Below the pieces are notes generated by a model. The model did no database searches and had not been told where the DNA came from. It saw nothing but the letters and a program-made list of their open reading frames with translations. This document shows, in pieces, positions 9,529-23,382 of a stretch of 64,000 nt of DNA. Numbering within the stretch: position 1 is the first letter of the stretch; each line of letters opens with the position of its first letter. Origin of the DNA: Siphonodentalium dalli (lineage: Eukaryota > Mollusca > Scaphopoda > Gadilida > Siphonodentaliidae); assembly GCA_032622095.1 (NCBI GenBank), contig CP136069.1, positions 198,989,239 to 199,053,238 on the forward strand, given 5' to 3'. A program made the translations under genes and the position numbers.

Positions 9529-10250
9529 TGTGCGTGTGGGTGTGTGTGTATGTATGTGTGTGTGTGTTTCCGCGATGGAATCTGAAACGGCTAACCGATT
9601 TTGACGAAACTTGGTACGGGTATGTAGTTTGACCTGAGGACTAACATGGGTATATCCGTTTGCCCGTGCGGCGTGACCTTGACCTTCAAATGACCTTGAA
9701 CTCAAGTTCTCCGCTGAGCCGATTTTCACCAAATTTGGTATGTGGGGGTAGTTTCAGGCGCTGAGCAATTTCGTCACACCCGGATGCCCGTGCGGCGTGA
9801 ACTTGAGATTTTAAATGACATTGAACTGTATCTGGGTATCCACTGGGCCGATTTCCACCATTTTTGGGGGTGTTGGTGTAGATGGGGATGCCAACAAATT
9901 TCGTCTCACCCGCATGCCCGTCAGACAGGTACCCAGCTAAAACCTAATGTATAGTTTGTGACTTTTGTCTGTTAGCTATGGCCGGGAAAACTTCCGGACG
10001 GATTTCGACGAAACTTGATACCTAAGTGTACGTTTGTCCGGGAAGTGTTTTGGACGGGTCAAAGTGTGATGCTTGATCTTCAAAATGGTCGATTCAAGAT
10101 CAAATCGGGTAATAGTGGCGGATTTCGACGAAATTCGATAGCTAGGGATACTTTTGTCCGGGCAGTGTTTTGGACGGCTTAACTCGTAACCCCGACCTGA
10201 CATTGACATTCAAAACGGTAAATTCAAGGTCAAATCTGGTCAAATTTCGC
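9529..10250. repeat. Degenerate Helitron-like repeat block with TG microsatellite (U1/U2)
   Basis: Starts with a TG-rich microsatellite, then at least five diverged repeats of ~120-150 bp. Each opens with a form of CCGATTTTGACGAAACTTGG (near 9596, 9718, 9848, 9997 and 10119) and contains CCCGTGCGGCGTGA or similar. The phrase ACGAAACTTGGTACG...TGTAGTTTGACC also occurs in the intact Helitron of U4-U6, so this looks like an older decayed relative. No intact ends were found. ORFs within it come from the internal periodicity. Confidence 0.6.
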
Positions 10251-10594
10251 ATAACTAGATCCGACGAAGCACCATAGGTCGCCTCGCATATATAAGAGAA
10301 TGCATTGGCTTAACAGTTGTTCTTCTGCCTGTGGTCTGCTGTTATTACCTGTATATGTCCCTCTAAATGAACATTAGACTGTCTCAATGTATACATATAT
10401 AACTCAATGTGTTAGTCCACTTAGTCAGGTAGGGTTACAGTAATGTGGAACACTCCGTTGGGGAAATATGATGGGATCGGAGAGTACCCTTCCTCATAGT
10501 AGTTATCCTCGTAATTTTATACCCAAATTGGGCACCCCACGGTGTCATTCTTATAGATACATTGATTATATACAGTGATTCAGACCGTGTCAAA

Positions 10595-11159
10595 CTTAAC
10601 ACTGCCATCATGTTCATAACGTGAGGAAATCATTCATAGAGTACAGTCCCTGCAACGATGGACTTAACACTGCCATCATGTTCTCAACATGTGAGGAAAT
10701 CACTCATAGAGTTCAGACCCCTGCTACGATGGACTTAACACTGCCATCATGTTCATAACATGTGAGGAAATCACTCATAGAGTTCAGTCCCCTGCTACGA
10801 TGGACTTAACACTGCCATCATTTTCATAACATGAGTGGAAATCACTCATAGAGTTCAGTCCCTGCTACGATGGACTTAACACTGCCACCATGTTCATAAC
10901 GTGAGGAAATCACTCATAGAGTTCAGTCCCCTGCTACGATGGACTTAACACTGCCATCATGTTCATAACGTGAGGAAATCACTCATAGATTTCAGTCCCC
11001 TGTTACGATGGACTTAACACTGCCATCATGTTCATAACGTGAGGAAATCACTCATAGAGTTCAGTCCCCTGCTACGATGGACTTAACACTGCCATCATGT
11101 GTTCATAACGTGAGGAAATCACTCATAGAGTTCAGCCCCCTGCTACGATGGACTTAACA
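10595..11159. repeat. 69-bp minisatellite, 8 copies (U2)
   Basis: Same copies in the same order as in U1. Confidence 0.95.
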
Positions 11160-11254
11160 ATGGCGCTCGATGGGTGTGCATCACCGACTTCAACTGTAGA
11201 ACTTCAATCTGTTTCTAGGTTTCCCATGGCAGTTGAGGCCTAATCAGACTGAGT

Positions 11255-11867
11255 GTGAATTCGGTGATGCTATCCCGCCTTGTGGAATAGTGTCATTAAA
11301 TTCACCTTTTGGTGACCTAATTATGCAAATGTTAGACACACTAAATTCAGGCTTTGCTGTTTCATATTATTTTCTTAACCACCACTTATCCAGGTGAAGA
11401 AAAATTGGGGGGTATATTGGACTGAGTTTGTCTTCTGCCTGTCAGGCGGTCCTTCTATACGCCTGTTGTGATGTCCATAAATCCGTCTATCAACAATTGT
11501 TGTCTTCTCCATATTAAAGACCGAATGTGTTCATATGTTTTGGTGTGCATGTTCCCTAGGTGACTTACAATCAGATTTGTTCAAATAAGTTCACCAGATC
11601 AAATAGGTCATAAGCCAGGGCCATAACTCTTTCCCTCCATAGTAATTCTTAAAACAATATCTTCTCAAGAACAATTGGGCCTATACAGCTTATATTTGGT
11701 ATGGAGGAGCCTTGGGTGACCGGGGTTCAGGTTTGTTCAAATGGGGTAATTTTTAGGAAATGAGGCCCCCAGAGGGTGAATTCGGTGATGCTAGCCCACC
11801 CTGCGGAATAGTGTCATTAAATTCACCATTTGGGGATCTCATTCTGCAAAGGTCAGACACACTAAAT
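11255..11867. repeat. Pair of 92-bp direct repeats (U2)
   Basis: Same as U1. Confidence 0.7.
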
Positions 11868-13143
11868 ATATATAAAAGAATCAATGGACAAGAGAAAACA
11901 TTATTTGAAATAACTAATATTCATCAATAGCTTTTTACAAAATATGGCAACAGACTATTTTTAAGCTTATTCAACACGTAATAACAAGTCATCAACTTTC
12001 AAGTCATCAACTTTTCAATTTTCCATCACTATTATTAAATATCAGTAATTCGATCCGAAACCATACAACTACTTTCATAATTATCTCAATTCAGAGATAT
12101 CACATGTACTTGTGGCTACATATACATGTTATAGATGTATTAGTCATTTATGATAAAATAATTATTCGTTTTTGTTTTTGTTTGATTACCTGTCATTAGT
12201 CGACAGTTTTATTATATTGTTATATATTTGGATACACGACGATTATTATATTGTTATATCCAATAAAATAATTGAATTGAGAATATTGATATTACTAGAT
12301 GAATGGATATCATAGATGGGGATTCACATTTGTTCTAATATGGCCAGATATAAGAGAATTAACTCTTCTCTATGTTGTTTGGTACTGGTATAATAATATT
12401 GATCTCTATGCAGCCTGGGTGGGGGCAATATTTGAGGCAATGGGGAGGGAGTGTAGAGGGGGTGGAGTTTTGACCCCCCTACTTTAATCAAAATTTAAAC
12501 AGTTATAAATTTCATGCCTGATACAACATTAGTTGTACATGTAGATTGGATGTTCACACCAAAAATAGGTTAGAATTGTTCTCATAGTTTATTTTCTTCC
12601 CAACATTTATGTTTTTAAATCAGCAGTCCATATGTTCCTACTTCGGGTTAAACTGTTGGACAGAATTGGCCTCAAATTTTAACTTTATGGGGGTGTCAGG
12701 TTGGTAATTTTCAAACGTTTGAGATCTTGAAGTACTGGTACCAGTTGTAAAGTTCAACCTAAGAGGGATGTGCAAAAGGATTTTCGTGAACTTAGTACTG
12801 TGGTATGGTTGTCTTCTTTAAAAGGTAAGAGGTTGGAGATTTGTCAGTGGTGCGCAATTAGAAAGTTCAAGGCGAGGAGCCCTGTTCATCTGAGAACATC
12901 CAGCTATGTCCATGTTTAGAACTACTTGTCTTAAGTGATTTTGTCGAGTATTGACTGTTGTAACTTGTAGTCTTCAGAGTCCCAGTCTTTACAGTCTGGT
13001 AGGCGACCCACAGTCATTGACTGTCTTGTAAGCAACTTAGAAAAAAAAGACTACCAAAGATACCTTTATTTGCGAGCTACTATTCGACGAAACTTCCGCC
13101 CACAACCGCTTCGTAACTAGGCCACGAATTCGGGGTAGAAACG

Positions 13144-13281
13144 TGACGTCATAAACGAATGGTACGTTACGTTGAGTTAGTTTTCTATATGACATTATTA
13201 ATATTCTTTCTATATACTGCTTCGACTAAATTTTACTCGCTAAAGTAATAGAACACAGACCTAGACTATTAGTATATAGTT
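13144..13281 (+). promoter_or_regulatory. Putative promoter with CRE site, copy 2
   Basis: CRE at 13144-13151; same arrangement as copy 1. Confidence 0.35.
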
Positions 13282-15646
13282 ATGGATTCAATTAGTTCTA
13301 GAAGGTAAGCTCAAATTATATTTTTATTTAATTTAATTAGAATGAAAGATGAATATATAATTTATTCGCGATTGTAATAAGATGTAAATTTCGCGATTAT
13401 ATATAGCGCGCGATAACTATATATAACGAAATTAAGAAATTTTGGGTGTTTCGAGGGAGAACTCATCGTTTATTGCGCATCCCTTTATCACAAAGGCTGG
13501 AGTGCTCACAACTGGACTGAGCATGTCTCGTTAATGATGAATTAATGGGATATCTATGTTATCAAACGAATATGTTAATTTCAGTAGCGGAAGACACAAT
13601 TTGGAAATGGACTTCGAACTAAAGAAGATCGCAAATTCCGCAGCATTCGGTTCGGGTGATGATGTAATGGAGACCTGGAGTCATCTGACTGCATTCAGCT
13701 CGTGTGGCGATGTAATGGAGGCCTGGACACCCCTGACTGCGATGATGGAATGTGATGGTGAGTATATTAAGGGGGGTGGGTCAAGTGGCCAATTTTAATG
13801 GGGATTTCCATGCAAATGTTATATGCGAATCAGTTGTCGGGGAACGAAAGCAGCCAACTGGCATTTATTTTTTCCACTCGTTTTCAATTCCACATATCTG
13901 CATAGACTCCAGCCAACAATTAATTTCAATTAATTATACTTCTTTATGTTTAAACATATTTTTATCGTAATATAATATTACAAGAGTGATCGGGGCACAA
14001 GTTTTGAAAACTTACCTTTCTTTACTGGCGATATACACTGAGATCGCGCTATTTGCACAAATGAGTATAGTGTTTATTTTTTCATCCTCTCAGATATATC
14101 TGTCTCCATTCCGGATAACTGTCTGGTGGAAGCTGTTGATAACGTGTGTCAATCTGCACCAAACTACGGATGGCTGTTTGGAAACAGAGGTAAGCTTGTT
14201 ACCAGGCCCCAGAGTCCACAGGGGGGGGGTGAATTTAGTGACGCAACATGCTCAGACCTCATATCCCTTTGAAAGTATCTTTATTATCAAATTAACTAGA
14301 TTTTTAGTTCCTTTACAAACTTTACAAAAAAAGTTCATTTTTCATTTTAGTTTAGTTTCTCTATATCCCCAGATTGGCAGACGACACAATAATAGAGGTG
14401 TCCAATGGGCACGTCACCATCTGTGAACTTAAATTTGAGTCTATATATGTCTCCCATAGCAAATGAGGCCATGTAGAATGAGGTCCACATATGGGCAATT
14501 TAGTGATGTTAGCCCGCTGTCACCCTCTGGGAATCATTCTGCACATGACCACCACCATATTTTGAGACCTGACTGTTGCCTCAGTATGTCTTATTCGATG
14601 ATAACTGTGCAAGGTCTACTGAATTTAAATAAAATCTCTATGTATAATGTAGAAAATGTAGAAAAACAATATTGTTCCCGTCTTATGTTTAGGTCATATT
14701 ATATGTATTATATATGTGATGTGGTGTGTAAGATACCACGTAAAGCTCACATTACACCAATATTGTTCACGCTACATTGGCTTCCGGTTTCCAGATTAAT
14801 AGTGTGGTCGTGGGAGAGTTGAACCCAGAAGAAATTGGATACAAATTGGTGTCATTCGGATCGACTCGAAACAACACCAGGAAAAAAATATCCGTATTAT
14901 AAGTTCAAGATGCTCGCAACGACTTACAAGTCATCAAAAACTGTGCACCACAATAACCCAAACATAACATATATGCATATGTACAACCGAGGCATCTTAG
15001 GTCCGAGGACTTAGTGTTCTTATACCGTACCCAAAGGTTGATCGTATATATATAGTTTCAGTGACATGTCGTATATTCCATAGCCGGACCGACTCTCTGG
15101 ATGCATGATCACCCGCAACCGCCCTGGATATGATGAATTCAAATGTCTTTTGAAAACTCTTCTGAACACTTGGGCGTGGAACTATACTGAACTAGCTATT
15201 AATGCGGGCTACATAATGATCCCTTGTTTAAACTTGAAATTTGTGAATTTATTTTAATGTTGTCCCTTGAAACCTCGGTGTTATGTGCGCTATACAAGAA
15301 ATGTGTCAATTGATATAATGTCTAATCTATACATTTAATAGGAGAGAATCTATATAGAGACGTCGATTGTTGCCCCATATGTGTTGTTGTTGTTGTTGTT
15401 ATTTTATTCTACATTTTGTTCTCTAATTGTTGTTTTTTCTTACATTCCTTATTTTTCTTCCTTTCTTTCATTTGCGCATACAATTTCAATGATGGATATT
15501 TCTCTTTTTCAGACGAGACAAATAACGAAATCGTCGTGGGAGGTAATGACCTAATCATTCCCAGAAAAATCAATAAATGCAGAAGAATTGCCCGGGCAGT
15601 TAGAAGAAGTTTCGGATGCATCATGAGAGATTACACATTACAGTAA
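13282..15646 (+). CDS. Unrecognised four-exon gene (copy 2, type A)
   Basis: Exons are 13282-13304, 13585-13757, 14094-14189 and 15513-15646. The predicted 141-residue product is identical to copy 1 (S40, V107 and M135 at the three sites that vary in the array). All splice sites and the stop codon are intact. Confidence 0.6.
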
Positions 15647-15730
15647 AACACAATTGATGATATACATACTAATTTCTAAGCCAGAAACGACAATATTATA
15701 CACCAATTGCATGCCTTGGGTGAAGTGTCG

Positions 15731-15845
15731 GGAACGATTTTCCCGAGGTTGTGTCTTTTGAACAACACACAGGACTATTGACCAAGGCCGCAGGTAAATA
15801 GTCCTACTTGCTGTTCATAATACACCATCGTGGGGAAATAGCGCT
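15731..15845. repeat. Near-palindromic repeat P1 (U2)
   Basis: Same as U1 P1. Confidence 0.7.
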
Positions 15846-16052
15846 CGCTATATTGCACCCAAGGCTGTCAATATATGTCAGTGAGTACGGATTCAAACAC
15901 AAAAGTACTGAAATTCAATATATGGCAAATTCTTACACATCTTACTAATATTTGGCCAAATACATACCCATTTCTTTATGATTGCATTGGCTATACACAT
16001 ATGCGTGTCTTTAACAGTTTCATAACGGGAGTAGCATTAAAGACCATGTGCC

Positions 16053-16115
16053 AGTGCATTATCTTATATATGCGAGTCTCCCATAAGGACCCTCGCATAT
16101 ATAAGAGAATGCACT
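16053..16115. repeat. 63-nt hairpin H1 (U2)
   Basis: Same as U1 H1. Confidence 0.75.
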
Positions 16116-16739
16116 TGCTTACAAGGTCAATGCAAATATTGTGAGGCCACTGTATTTTAAGAGGATGCATTAATTGGCACAGAGTTTTCGCAAAATTTCA
16201 GGAAGCTCCTGCCATGGAAGGGTTATCATCTTATCTGTGCATGATCGTCCATCCGGGTATCGAACTGGGGTCTTGGATCAATCATCGACGTATATTAAAT
16301 ATAGATCGATGGATCAATGGATGGATCATCTGGGGACGGTGGTCGCTGTTTGTCCCTGGGTCAGCCCGCCGATGTGTCGGAGCACTGGTCGAGTGCGGAT
16401 GACAGCTATCGTCCAACGGTTGGCACAGTGGGCGGCCATGATTGCTGTCTTCGGGTTCATCGGGTGATTTGTCTTTTCTTTCTGGGCGCTAGGGAGATCG
16501 AAGGGTGGGCGCTCTACTCGGAGTGAAATCACATTTTTTACTCGGCTCGAATTATTGTAAACATTACGATCCTTATACACATCAGAAAGACTTCTAATTA
16601 ACTGTTCAATGCATATGTACGCTGGCACTATGGCAGACCACTTATTAATATTAGTGTTCAATGCAAAATGTTTAGTTCGTGTCTTTGGAAGATTGTGTGA
16701 TTGCTCAGTTATTGTTTGTCAATATCATACGGCGTAATA

Positions 16740-17842
16740 TGAGAATTCATTGTGAGCACGGAGGATTCGATGTGATGCCAATGAGGGTTCTATAGCGTTT
16801 TTGGTTGTTTTGTTTTTCCTTTTCAGTAAAGTAGCGAGAACTATTTTCCCGAGGTTGTGTCTTTTGAACAGCACGCAGGACTATTGACCAAGGCCGCAGG
16901 TAAATAGTTCTGCTTGCTATTCAGAATACACCATCGAGGGGAAATAGGGCTGGGTATTGCACACCAATGTGCATTTTTTGGTTATTAGTGGTAACTCATA
17001 CAAAGAGGTTCACTGCTTGATAGTAAACATGTAATTGCTAACATTTGGTCATTTTCCCGGTGGGGAGACCCTTCTCGCACACCTATAGACCGTCGAATGG
17101 GTGTGGATGGCACTGGGTATATATAATTCATATTTACTAGCCAGGTACTGCCAACAAAAAAAATCAGTGCAATTGATAAATGGCTTTAAACACAAATATC
17201 AACGCGGAGGTGTTGTGATTATCAATATACAGACATCACAACACATAAGTATACCACGGTTGCATGGCACTGTGGCCCATTTACGTCTCATGACGCGCAC
17301 AGTTGCGAAAATTATTTTCAGGATGTGATGTCTTTTGAATATCATGCAGGACTATTTACCAAAGCCGCAGGTAAATAGTCCGGCTTGTTGTTCAGAAGAC
17401 ATCATCGAGGGGGAACACTATTGAACACTATTGAACACCAATTAAGGCAGTCAATACGTGTTGTATTGACACAATTCTCCCCAGGCAGCCGAGGGATACA
17501 TACATCATAGTGCAAGTAAATACGCACATGTCTTAGACAATGCAAAACTGTGACGATTTAGTTGCAATAACCGAGCATTTTATCAAATGCACTTATTTTT
17601 TCGTTGAGAGTACAAAGCTAGTGAACAGGATATCAATATACACAGTGCCATATATATGGCTTATACATATGTGAGAAGGGTCTCCCCACTGGGCAAACGA
17701 CCAAATGTTATCATTTACATGTTTATTATCAAGCAATGAACCTCTTTGTATGAGCTACAAAACAAACAAAAATAAATGCACAAAAACGCTCACACCCTCG
17801 TTGGCATCACATCGAATCTTCCGTGCTCTCAACGAATCCTCG
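16740..17842. mobile_element. Foldback element (U2)
   Basis: Same as U1. Confidence 0.65.
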
Positions 17843-18109
17843 GATCGATTACGCAATGTGAACATGATTTAGTTTGAACTTGTGTATATAATTTATTGTG
17901 ATTTTTCTACATACATGAGTTATTTCTTGTGTATATAATTCTATTGTAGTAGTCTATAATAAATCAATTATTTCCTCTGACTTTATTTTTATTTTTCTAT
18001 TTATCCTTTGTATACTCATGGACGAGTAGATCCCTTAGGAAATGTTTCAGATAATATGTGACCCGCCATATCAAATCCAGTCGGAAGTCGGGATTTGTTT
18101 TACCCTGTG

Positions 18110-18176
18110 CCAATGCATTCTCTTATATATGCGAGTCGACCATAGGTCGCCTCGCATATATAAGAGAATGCATTGG
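18110..18176. repeat. 67-nt hairpin H2 (U2)
   Basis: Same as U1 H2. Confidence 0.8.
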
Positions 18177-18406
18177 CTTAACAACTTTTTATCATGTTTT
18201 TTAAATAAATGTTTCTTACAATTTTTAGGACATAAAATAAAAAAACATCCATTACCCTGCAGGGAGCCCCACACATATATAGAAGCACATAGAAGAGTGT
18301 CGTCTGCTCATGTTTGTCTGGGGCTCTGTATGGGTGAAATTATAAAATTGTTAAAGAATACAAGAACAAATTATTAAAATTGTTGCTTTTCAAGTTTAGG
18401 CGTGAA

Positions 18407-18583
18407 TGACGTCATTAATTTTTACAATACCATGAAACAGCATTTCGACGCGATGAAAATCCGGACAAGAAAAATGGGTTAAAAATCACGTGATTTTGGC
18501 CTATAGATTAGTTTCGTTTGACCAATTTCGTTGGTTAGCTGAATAAAATCAGCGAAGACGTCATGACATGGTCCATGACGTCA
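18407..18583. promoter_or_regulatory. Pair of CRE palindromes (U2)
   Basis: Same as U1. Confidence 0.35.
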
Positions 18584-18994
18584 TTTGCGTCATTTGGTGT
18601 TGTGGGCTAGAATCCAGAAAATATTGGTCTCCGCAGGAAACACTGATTTCACATCAGTATACTAGACTTGGTTGCATTTATAACCGTTTTCGCAAAAGAT
18701 ATATGCGAAAATAGCACAAGCAAACGTGCCTGCTTCAGAATCAAATTACCACAGTTGAATAGCCAAGGATGTACCCTTTCCAACAATGTATAGCACGACA
18801 TCGTGTGTTGCGCCGATGTTTACTTATGGTGTTTTGTAATAACGATCCCGCCTTAGCTGCGTGTAATTTTCCTCCGGACAAATTGCTTAGCGAAAAATCC
18901 CCCTAATAGGCGGACAACATATTCAGCAAGTTCCCGTCTCGCAACGATTTGGCCTCACAGACATATCAGCGGCTTATCAATTCCTTCGAGATAA

Positions 18995-19201
18995 ATGATT
19001 GAACCAATCTACCCTAACAAGGGGGATTTTTTCACGGTTGTATATCGCGCGAATAGTATTGGCTGGCTGCCAGGTATTCACACTCAACATCGGAACGCGG
19101 CTTATTATTTGAAATCATTTGTGAGCAGTGGTGGCGGCGAGGAAGTCAAATTATATGTCCACCATAACATGGGTCGCCTTCGTTGGAGAAGCTGGAATTA
19201 A
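18995..19201 (+). CDS. 68-codon ORF of uncertain coding status (U2, type A)
   Basis: Identical to the U1 version. Confidence 0.25.
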   Translation: MIEPIYPNKGDFFTVVYRANSIGWLPGIHTQHRNAAYYLKSFVSSGGGEEVKLYVHHNMGRLRWRSWN

Positions 19202-19513
19202 GCCTCAACCAAATTTGTTGTCAAGTTGATGTGGGGGGCTTATATGACCTTGACCTTGACCATAAAACGACCTTGACCTCTGTTGAAAGACATCTCACTT
19301 AAAGGGCCATTTTGCTAGATATGTGTTGCGATGTACGCGCTCATGTCAATATGCAGAGGCCTTTTATAGCTATCCTTTAGAAATATACCGGTATCGAGGC
19401 TCCTCCTACATACTCGAGTCTGTATCTGACGAACAGAAACATGGGAGTACGATATCAATTTAAACTTGACCTCCATAAAGAATCTATTATATATTTGAGG
19501 AAAGTTTGTGGTC

Positions 19514-20235
19514 TGTGCGTGTGGGTGTGTGTGTATGTATGTGTGTGTGTGTTTCCGCGATGGAATCTGAAACGGCTAACCGATTTTGACGAAACTTGGT
19601 ACGGGTATGTAGTTTGACCTGAGGACTAACATGGGTATATCCGTTTGCCCGTGCGGCGTGACCTTGACCTTCAAATGACCTTGAACTCAAGTTCTCCGCT
19701 GAGCCGATTTTCACCAAATTTGGTATGTGGGGGTAGTTTCAGGCGCTGAGCAATTTCGTCACACCCGGATGCCCGTGCGGCGTGAACTTGAGATTTTAAA
19801 TGACATTGAACTGTATCTGGGTATCCACTGGGCCGATTTCCACCATTTTTGGGGGTGTTGGTGTAGATGGGGATGCCAACAAATTTCGTCTCACTCGCAT
19901 GCCCGTCAGACAGGTACCCAGCTAAAACCTAATGTATAGTTTGTGACTTTTGTCTGTTAGCTATGGCCGGGAAAACTTCCGGACGGATTTCGACGAAACT
20001 TGATACCTAAGTGTACGTTTGTCCGGGAAGTGTTTTGGACGGGTCAAAGTGTGATGCTTGATCTTCAAAATGGTCGATTCAAGATCAAATCGGGTAATAG
20101 TGGCGGATTTCGACGAAATTCGATAGCTAGGGATACTTTTGTCCGGGCAGTGTTTTGGACGGCTTAACTCGTAACCCCGACCTGACATTGACATTCAAAA
20201 CGGTAAATTCAAGGTCAAATCTGGTCAAATTTCGC
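19514..20235. repeat. Degenerate Helitron-like repeat block (U2/U3)
   Basis: Same as the block at 9529-10250. Confidence 0.6.
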
Positions 20236-20579
20236 ATAACTAGATCCGACGAAGCACCATAGGTCGCCTCGCATATATAAGAGAATGCATTGGCTTAACA
20301 GTTGTTCTTCTGCCTGTGGTCTGCTGTTATTACCTGTATATGTCCCTCTAAATGAACATTAGACTGTCTCAATGTATACATATATAACTCAATGTGTTAG
20401 TCCACTTAGTCAGGTAGGGTTACAGTAATGTGGAACACTCCGTTGGGGAAATATGATGGGATCGGAGAGTACCCTTCCTCATAGTAGTTATCCTCGTAAT
20501 TTTATACCCAAATTGGGCACCCCACGGTGTCATTCTTATAGATACATTGATTATATACAGTGATTCAGACCGTGTCAAA

Positions 20580-21144
20580 CTTAACACTGCCATCATGTTC
20601 ATAACGTGAGGAAATCATTCATAGAGTACAGTCCCTGCAACGATGGACTTAACACTGCCATCATGTTCTCAACATGTGAGGAAATCACTCATAGAGTTCA
20701 GACCCCTGCTACGATGGACTTAACACTGCCATCATGTTCATAACATGTGAGGAAATCACTCATAGAGTTCAGTCCCCTGCTACGATGGACTTAACACTGC
20801 CATCATTTTCATAACATGAGTGGAAATCACTCATAGAGTTCAGTCCCTGCTACGATGGACTTAACACTGCCACCATGTTCATAACGTGAGGAAATCACTC
20901 ATAGAGTTCAGTCCCCTGCTACGATGGACTTAACACTGCCATCATGTTCATAACGTGAGGAAATCACTCATAGATTTCAGTCCCCTGTTACGATGGACTT
21001 AACACTGCCATCATGTTCATAACGTGAGGAAATCACTCATAGAGTTCAGTCCCCTGCTACGATGGACTTAACACTGCCATCATGTGTTCATAACGTGAGG
21101 AAATCACTCATAGAGTTCAGCCCCCTGCTACGATGGACTTAACA
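20580..21144. repeat. 69-bp minisatellite, 8 copies (U3)
   Basis: Same copies in the same order as in U1; type A state. Confidence 0.95.
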
Positions 21145-21239
21145 ATGGCGCTCGATGGGTGTGCATCACCGACTTCAACTGTAGAACTTCAATCTGTTTC
21201 TAGGTTTCCCATGGCAGTTGAGGCCTAATCAGACTGAGT

Positions 21240-21852
21240 GTGAATTCGGTGATGCTATCCCGCCTTGTGGAATAGTGTCATTAAATTCACCTTTTGGTGA
21301 CCTAATTATGCAAATGTTAGACACACTAAATTCAGGCTTTGCTGTTTCATATTATTTTCTTAACCACCACTTATCCAGGTGAAGAAAAATTGGGGGGTAT
21401 ATTGGACTGAGTTTGTCTTCTGCCTGTCAGGCGGTCCTTCTATACGCCTGTTGTGATGTCCATAAATCCGTCTATCAACAATTGTTGTCTTCTCCATATT
21501 AAAGACCGAATGTGTTCATATGTTTTGGTGTGCATGTTCCCTAGGTGACTTACAATCAGATTTGTTCAAATAAGTTCACCAGATCAAATAGGTCATAAGC
21601 CAGGGCCATAACTCTTTCCCTCCATAGTAATTCTTAAAACAATATCTTCTCAAGAACAATTGGGCCTATACAGCTTATATTTGGTATGGAGGAGCCTTGG
21701 GTGACCGGGGTTCAGGTTTGTTCAAATGGGGTAATTTTTAGGAAATGAGGCCCCCAGAGGGTGAATTCGGTGATGCTAGCCCACCCTGCGGAATAGTGTC
21801 ATTAAATTCACCATTTGGGGATCTCATTCTGCAAAGGTCAGACACACTAAAT
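21240..21852. repeat. Pair of 92-bp direct repeats (U3)
   Basis: Same as U1. Confidence 0.7.
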
Positions 21853-23244
21853 ATATATAAAAGAATCAATGGACAAGAGAAAACATTATTTGAAATAACT
21901 AATATTCATCAATAGCTTTTTACAAAATATGGCAACAGACTATTTTTAAGCTTATTCAACACGTAATAACAAGTCATCAACTTTCAAGTCATCAACTTTT
22001 CAATTTTCCATCACTATTATTAAATATCAGTAATTCGATCCGAAACCATACAACTACTTTCATAATTATCTCAATTCAGAGATATCACATGTACTTGTGG
22101 CTACATATACATGTTATAGATGTATTAGTCATTTATGATAAAATAATTATTCGTTTTTGTTTTTGTTTGATTACCTGTCATTAGTCGACAGTTTTATTAT
22201 ATTGTTATATATTTGGATACACGACGATTATTATATTGTTATATCCAATAAAATAATTGAATTGAGAATTGAAATACAGGCTTGGCTGTTCCAATATTAT
22301 TTTCTTAACCACCACTTATCCGGGTGAAATCATACCCTGATTTTTCAAAGAAAAATTGGGGGGTATATTGGATATTGGCGGGTATATTGATATTACTAGA
22401 TGAATGGATATCATAGATGGGGATTCACATTTGTTCTAATATGGCCAGATATAAGAGAATTAACTCTTCTCTATGTTGTTTGGTACTGGTATAATAATAT
22501 TGATCTCTATGCAGCCTGGGTGGGGGCAATATTTGAGGCAATGGGGAGGGAGTGTAGAGGGGGTGGAGTTTTGACCCCCCTACTTTAATCAAAATTTAAA
22601 CAGTTATAAATTTCATGCCTGATACAACATTAGTTGTACATGTAGATTGGATGTTCACACCAAAAATAGGTTAGAATTGTTCTCATAGTTTATTTTCTTC
22701 CCAACATTTATGTTTTTAAATCAGCAGTCCATATGTTCCTACTTCGGGTTAAACTGTTGGACAGAATTGGCCTCAAATTTTAACTTTATGGGGGTGTCAG
22801 GTTGGTAATTTTCAAACGTTTGAGATCTTGAAGTACTGGTACCAGTTGTAAAGTTCAACCTAAGAGGGATGTGCAAAAGGATTTTCGTGAACTTAGTACT
22901 GTGGTATGGTTGTCTTCTTTAAAAGGTAAGAGGTTGGAGATTTGTCAGTGGTGCGCAATTAGAAAGTTCAAGGCGAGGAGCCCTGTTCATCTGAGAACAT
23001 CCAGCTATGTCCATGTTTAGAACTACTTGTCTTAAGTGATTTTGTCGAGTATTGACTGTTGTAACTTGTAGTCTTCAGAGTCCCAGTCTTTACAGTCTGG
23101 TAGGCGACCCACAGTCATTGACTGTCTTGTAAGCAACTTAGAAAAAAAAGACTACCAAAGATACCTTTATTTGCGAGCTACTATTCGACGAAACTTCCGC
23201 CCACAACCGCTTCGTAACTAGGCCACGAATTCGGGGTAGAAACG

Positions 23245-23382
23245 TGACGTCATAAACGAATGGTACGTTACGTTGAGTTAGTTTTCTATATGACATTATT
23301 AATATTCTTTCTATATACTGCTTCGACTAAATTTTACTCGCTAAAGTAATAGAACACAGACCTAGACTATTAGTATATAGTT
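23245..23382 (+). promoter_or_regulatory. Putative promoter with CRE site, copy 3
   Basis: CRE at 23245-23252; same arrangement as copy 1. Confidence 0.35.

Larger units (their letters stand above)
1..9985 (+). repeat. Tandem array unit U1 (type A, 9985 bp)
   Basis: First unit of the array. The same sequence starts again at 9986, and I noticed only about four differences between U1 and U2: a base change at 5868, one extra T in U2 near 16549, one fewer C near 18270, and a base change near 9910/19895. Type A is recognised by 8 minisatellite copies, no Helitron at 2231/2232, absence of a 116-bp segment at 2299/2300 and absence of a 135-bp segment at 8508/8509. The unit start is arbitrary, and the array probably continues to the left of the window. 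Confidence 0.95.
9986..19970 (+). repeat. Tandem array unit U2 (type A, 9985 bp)
   Basis: Near-identical copy of U1 with every element at a constant offset of 9985-9986. The near identity implies a very recent duplication, strong homogenisation, or an assembly duplication. Confidence 0.95.
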
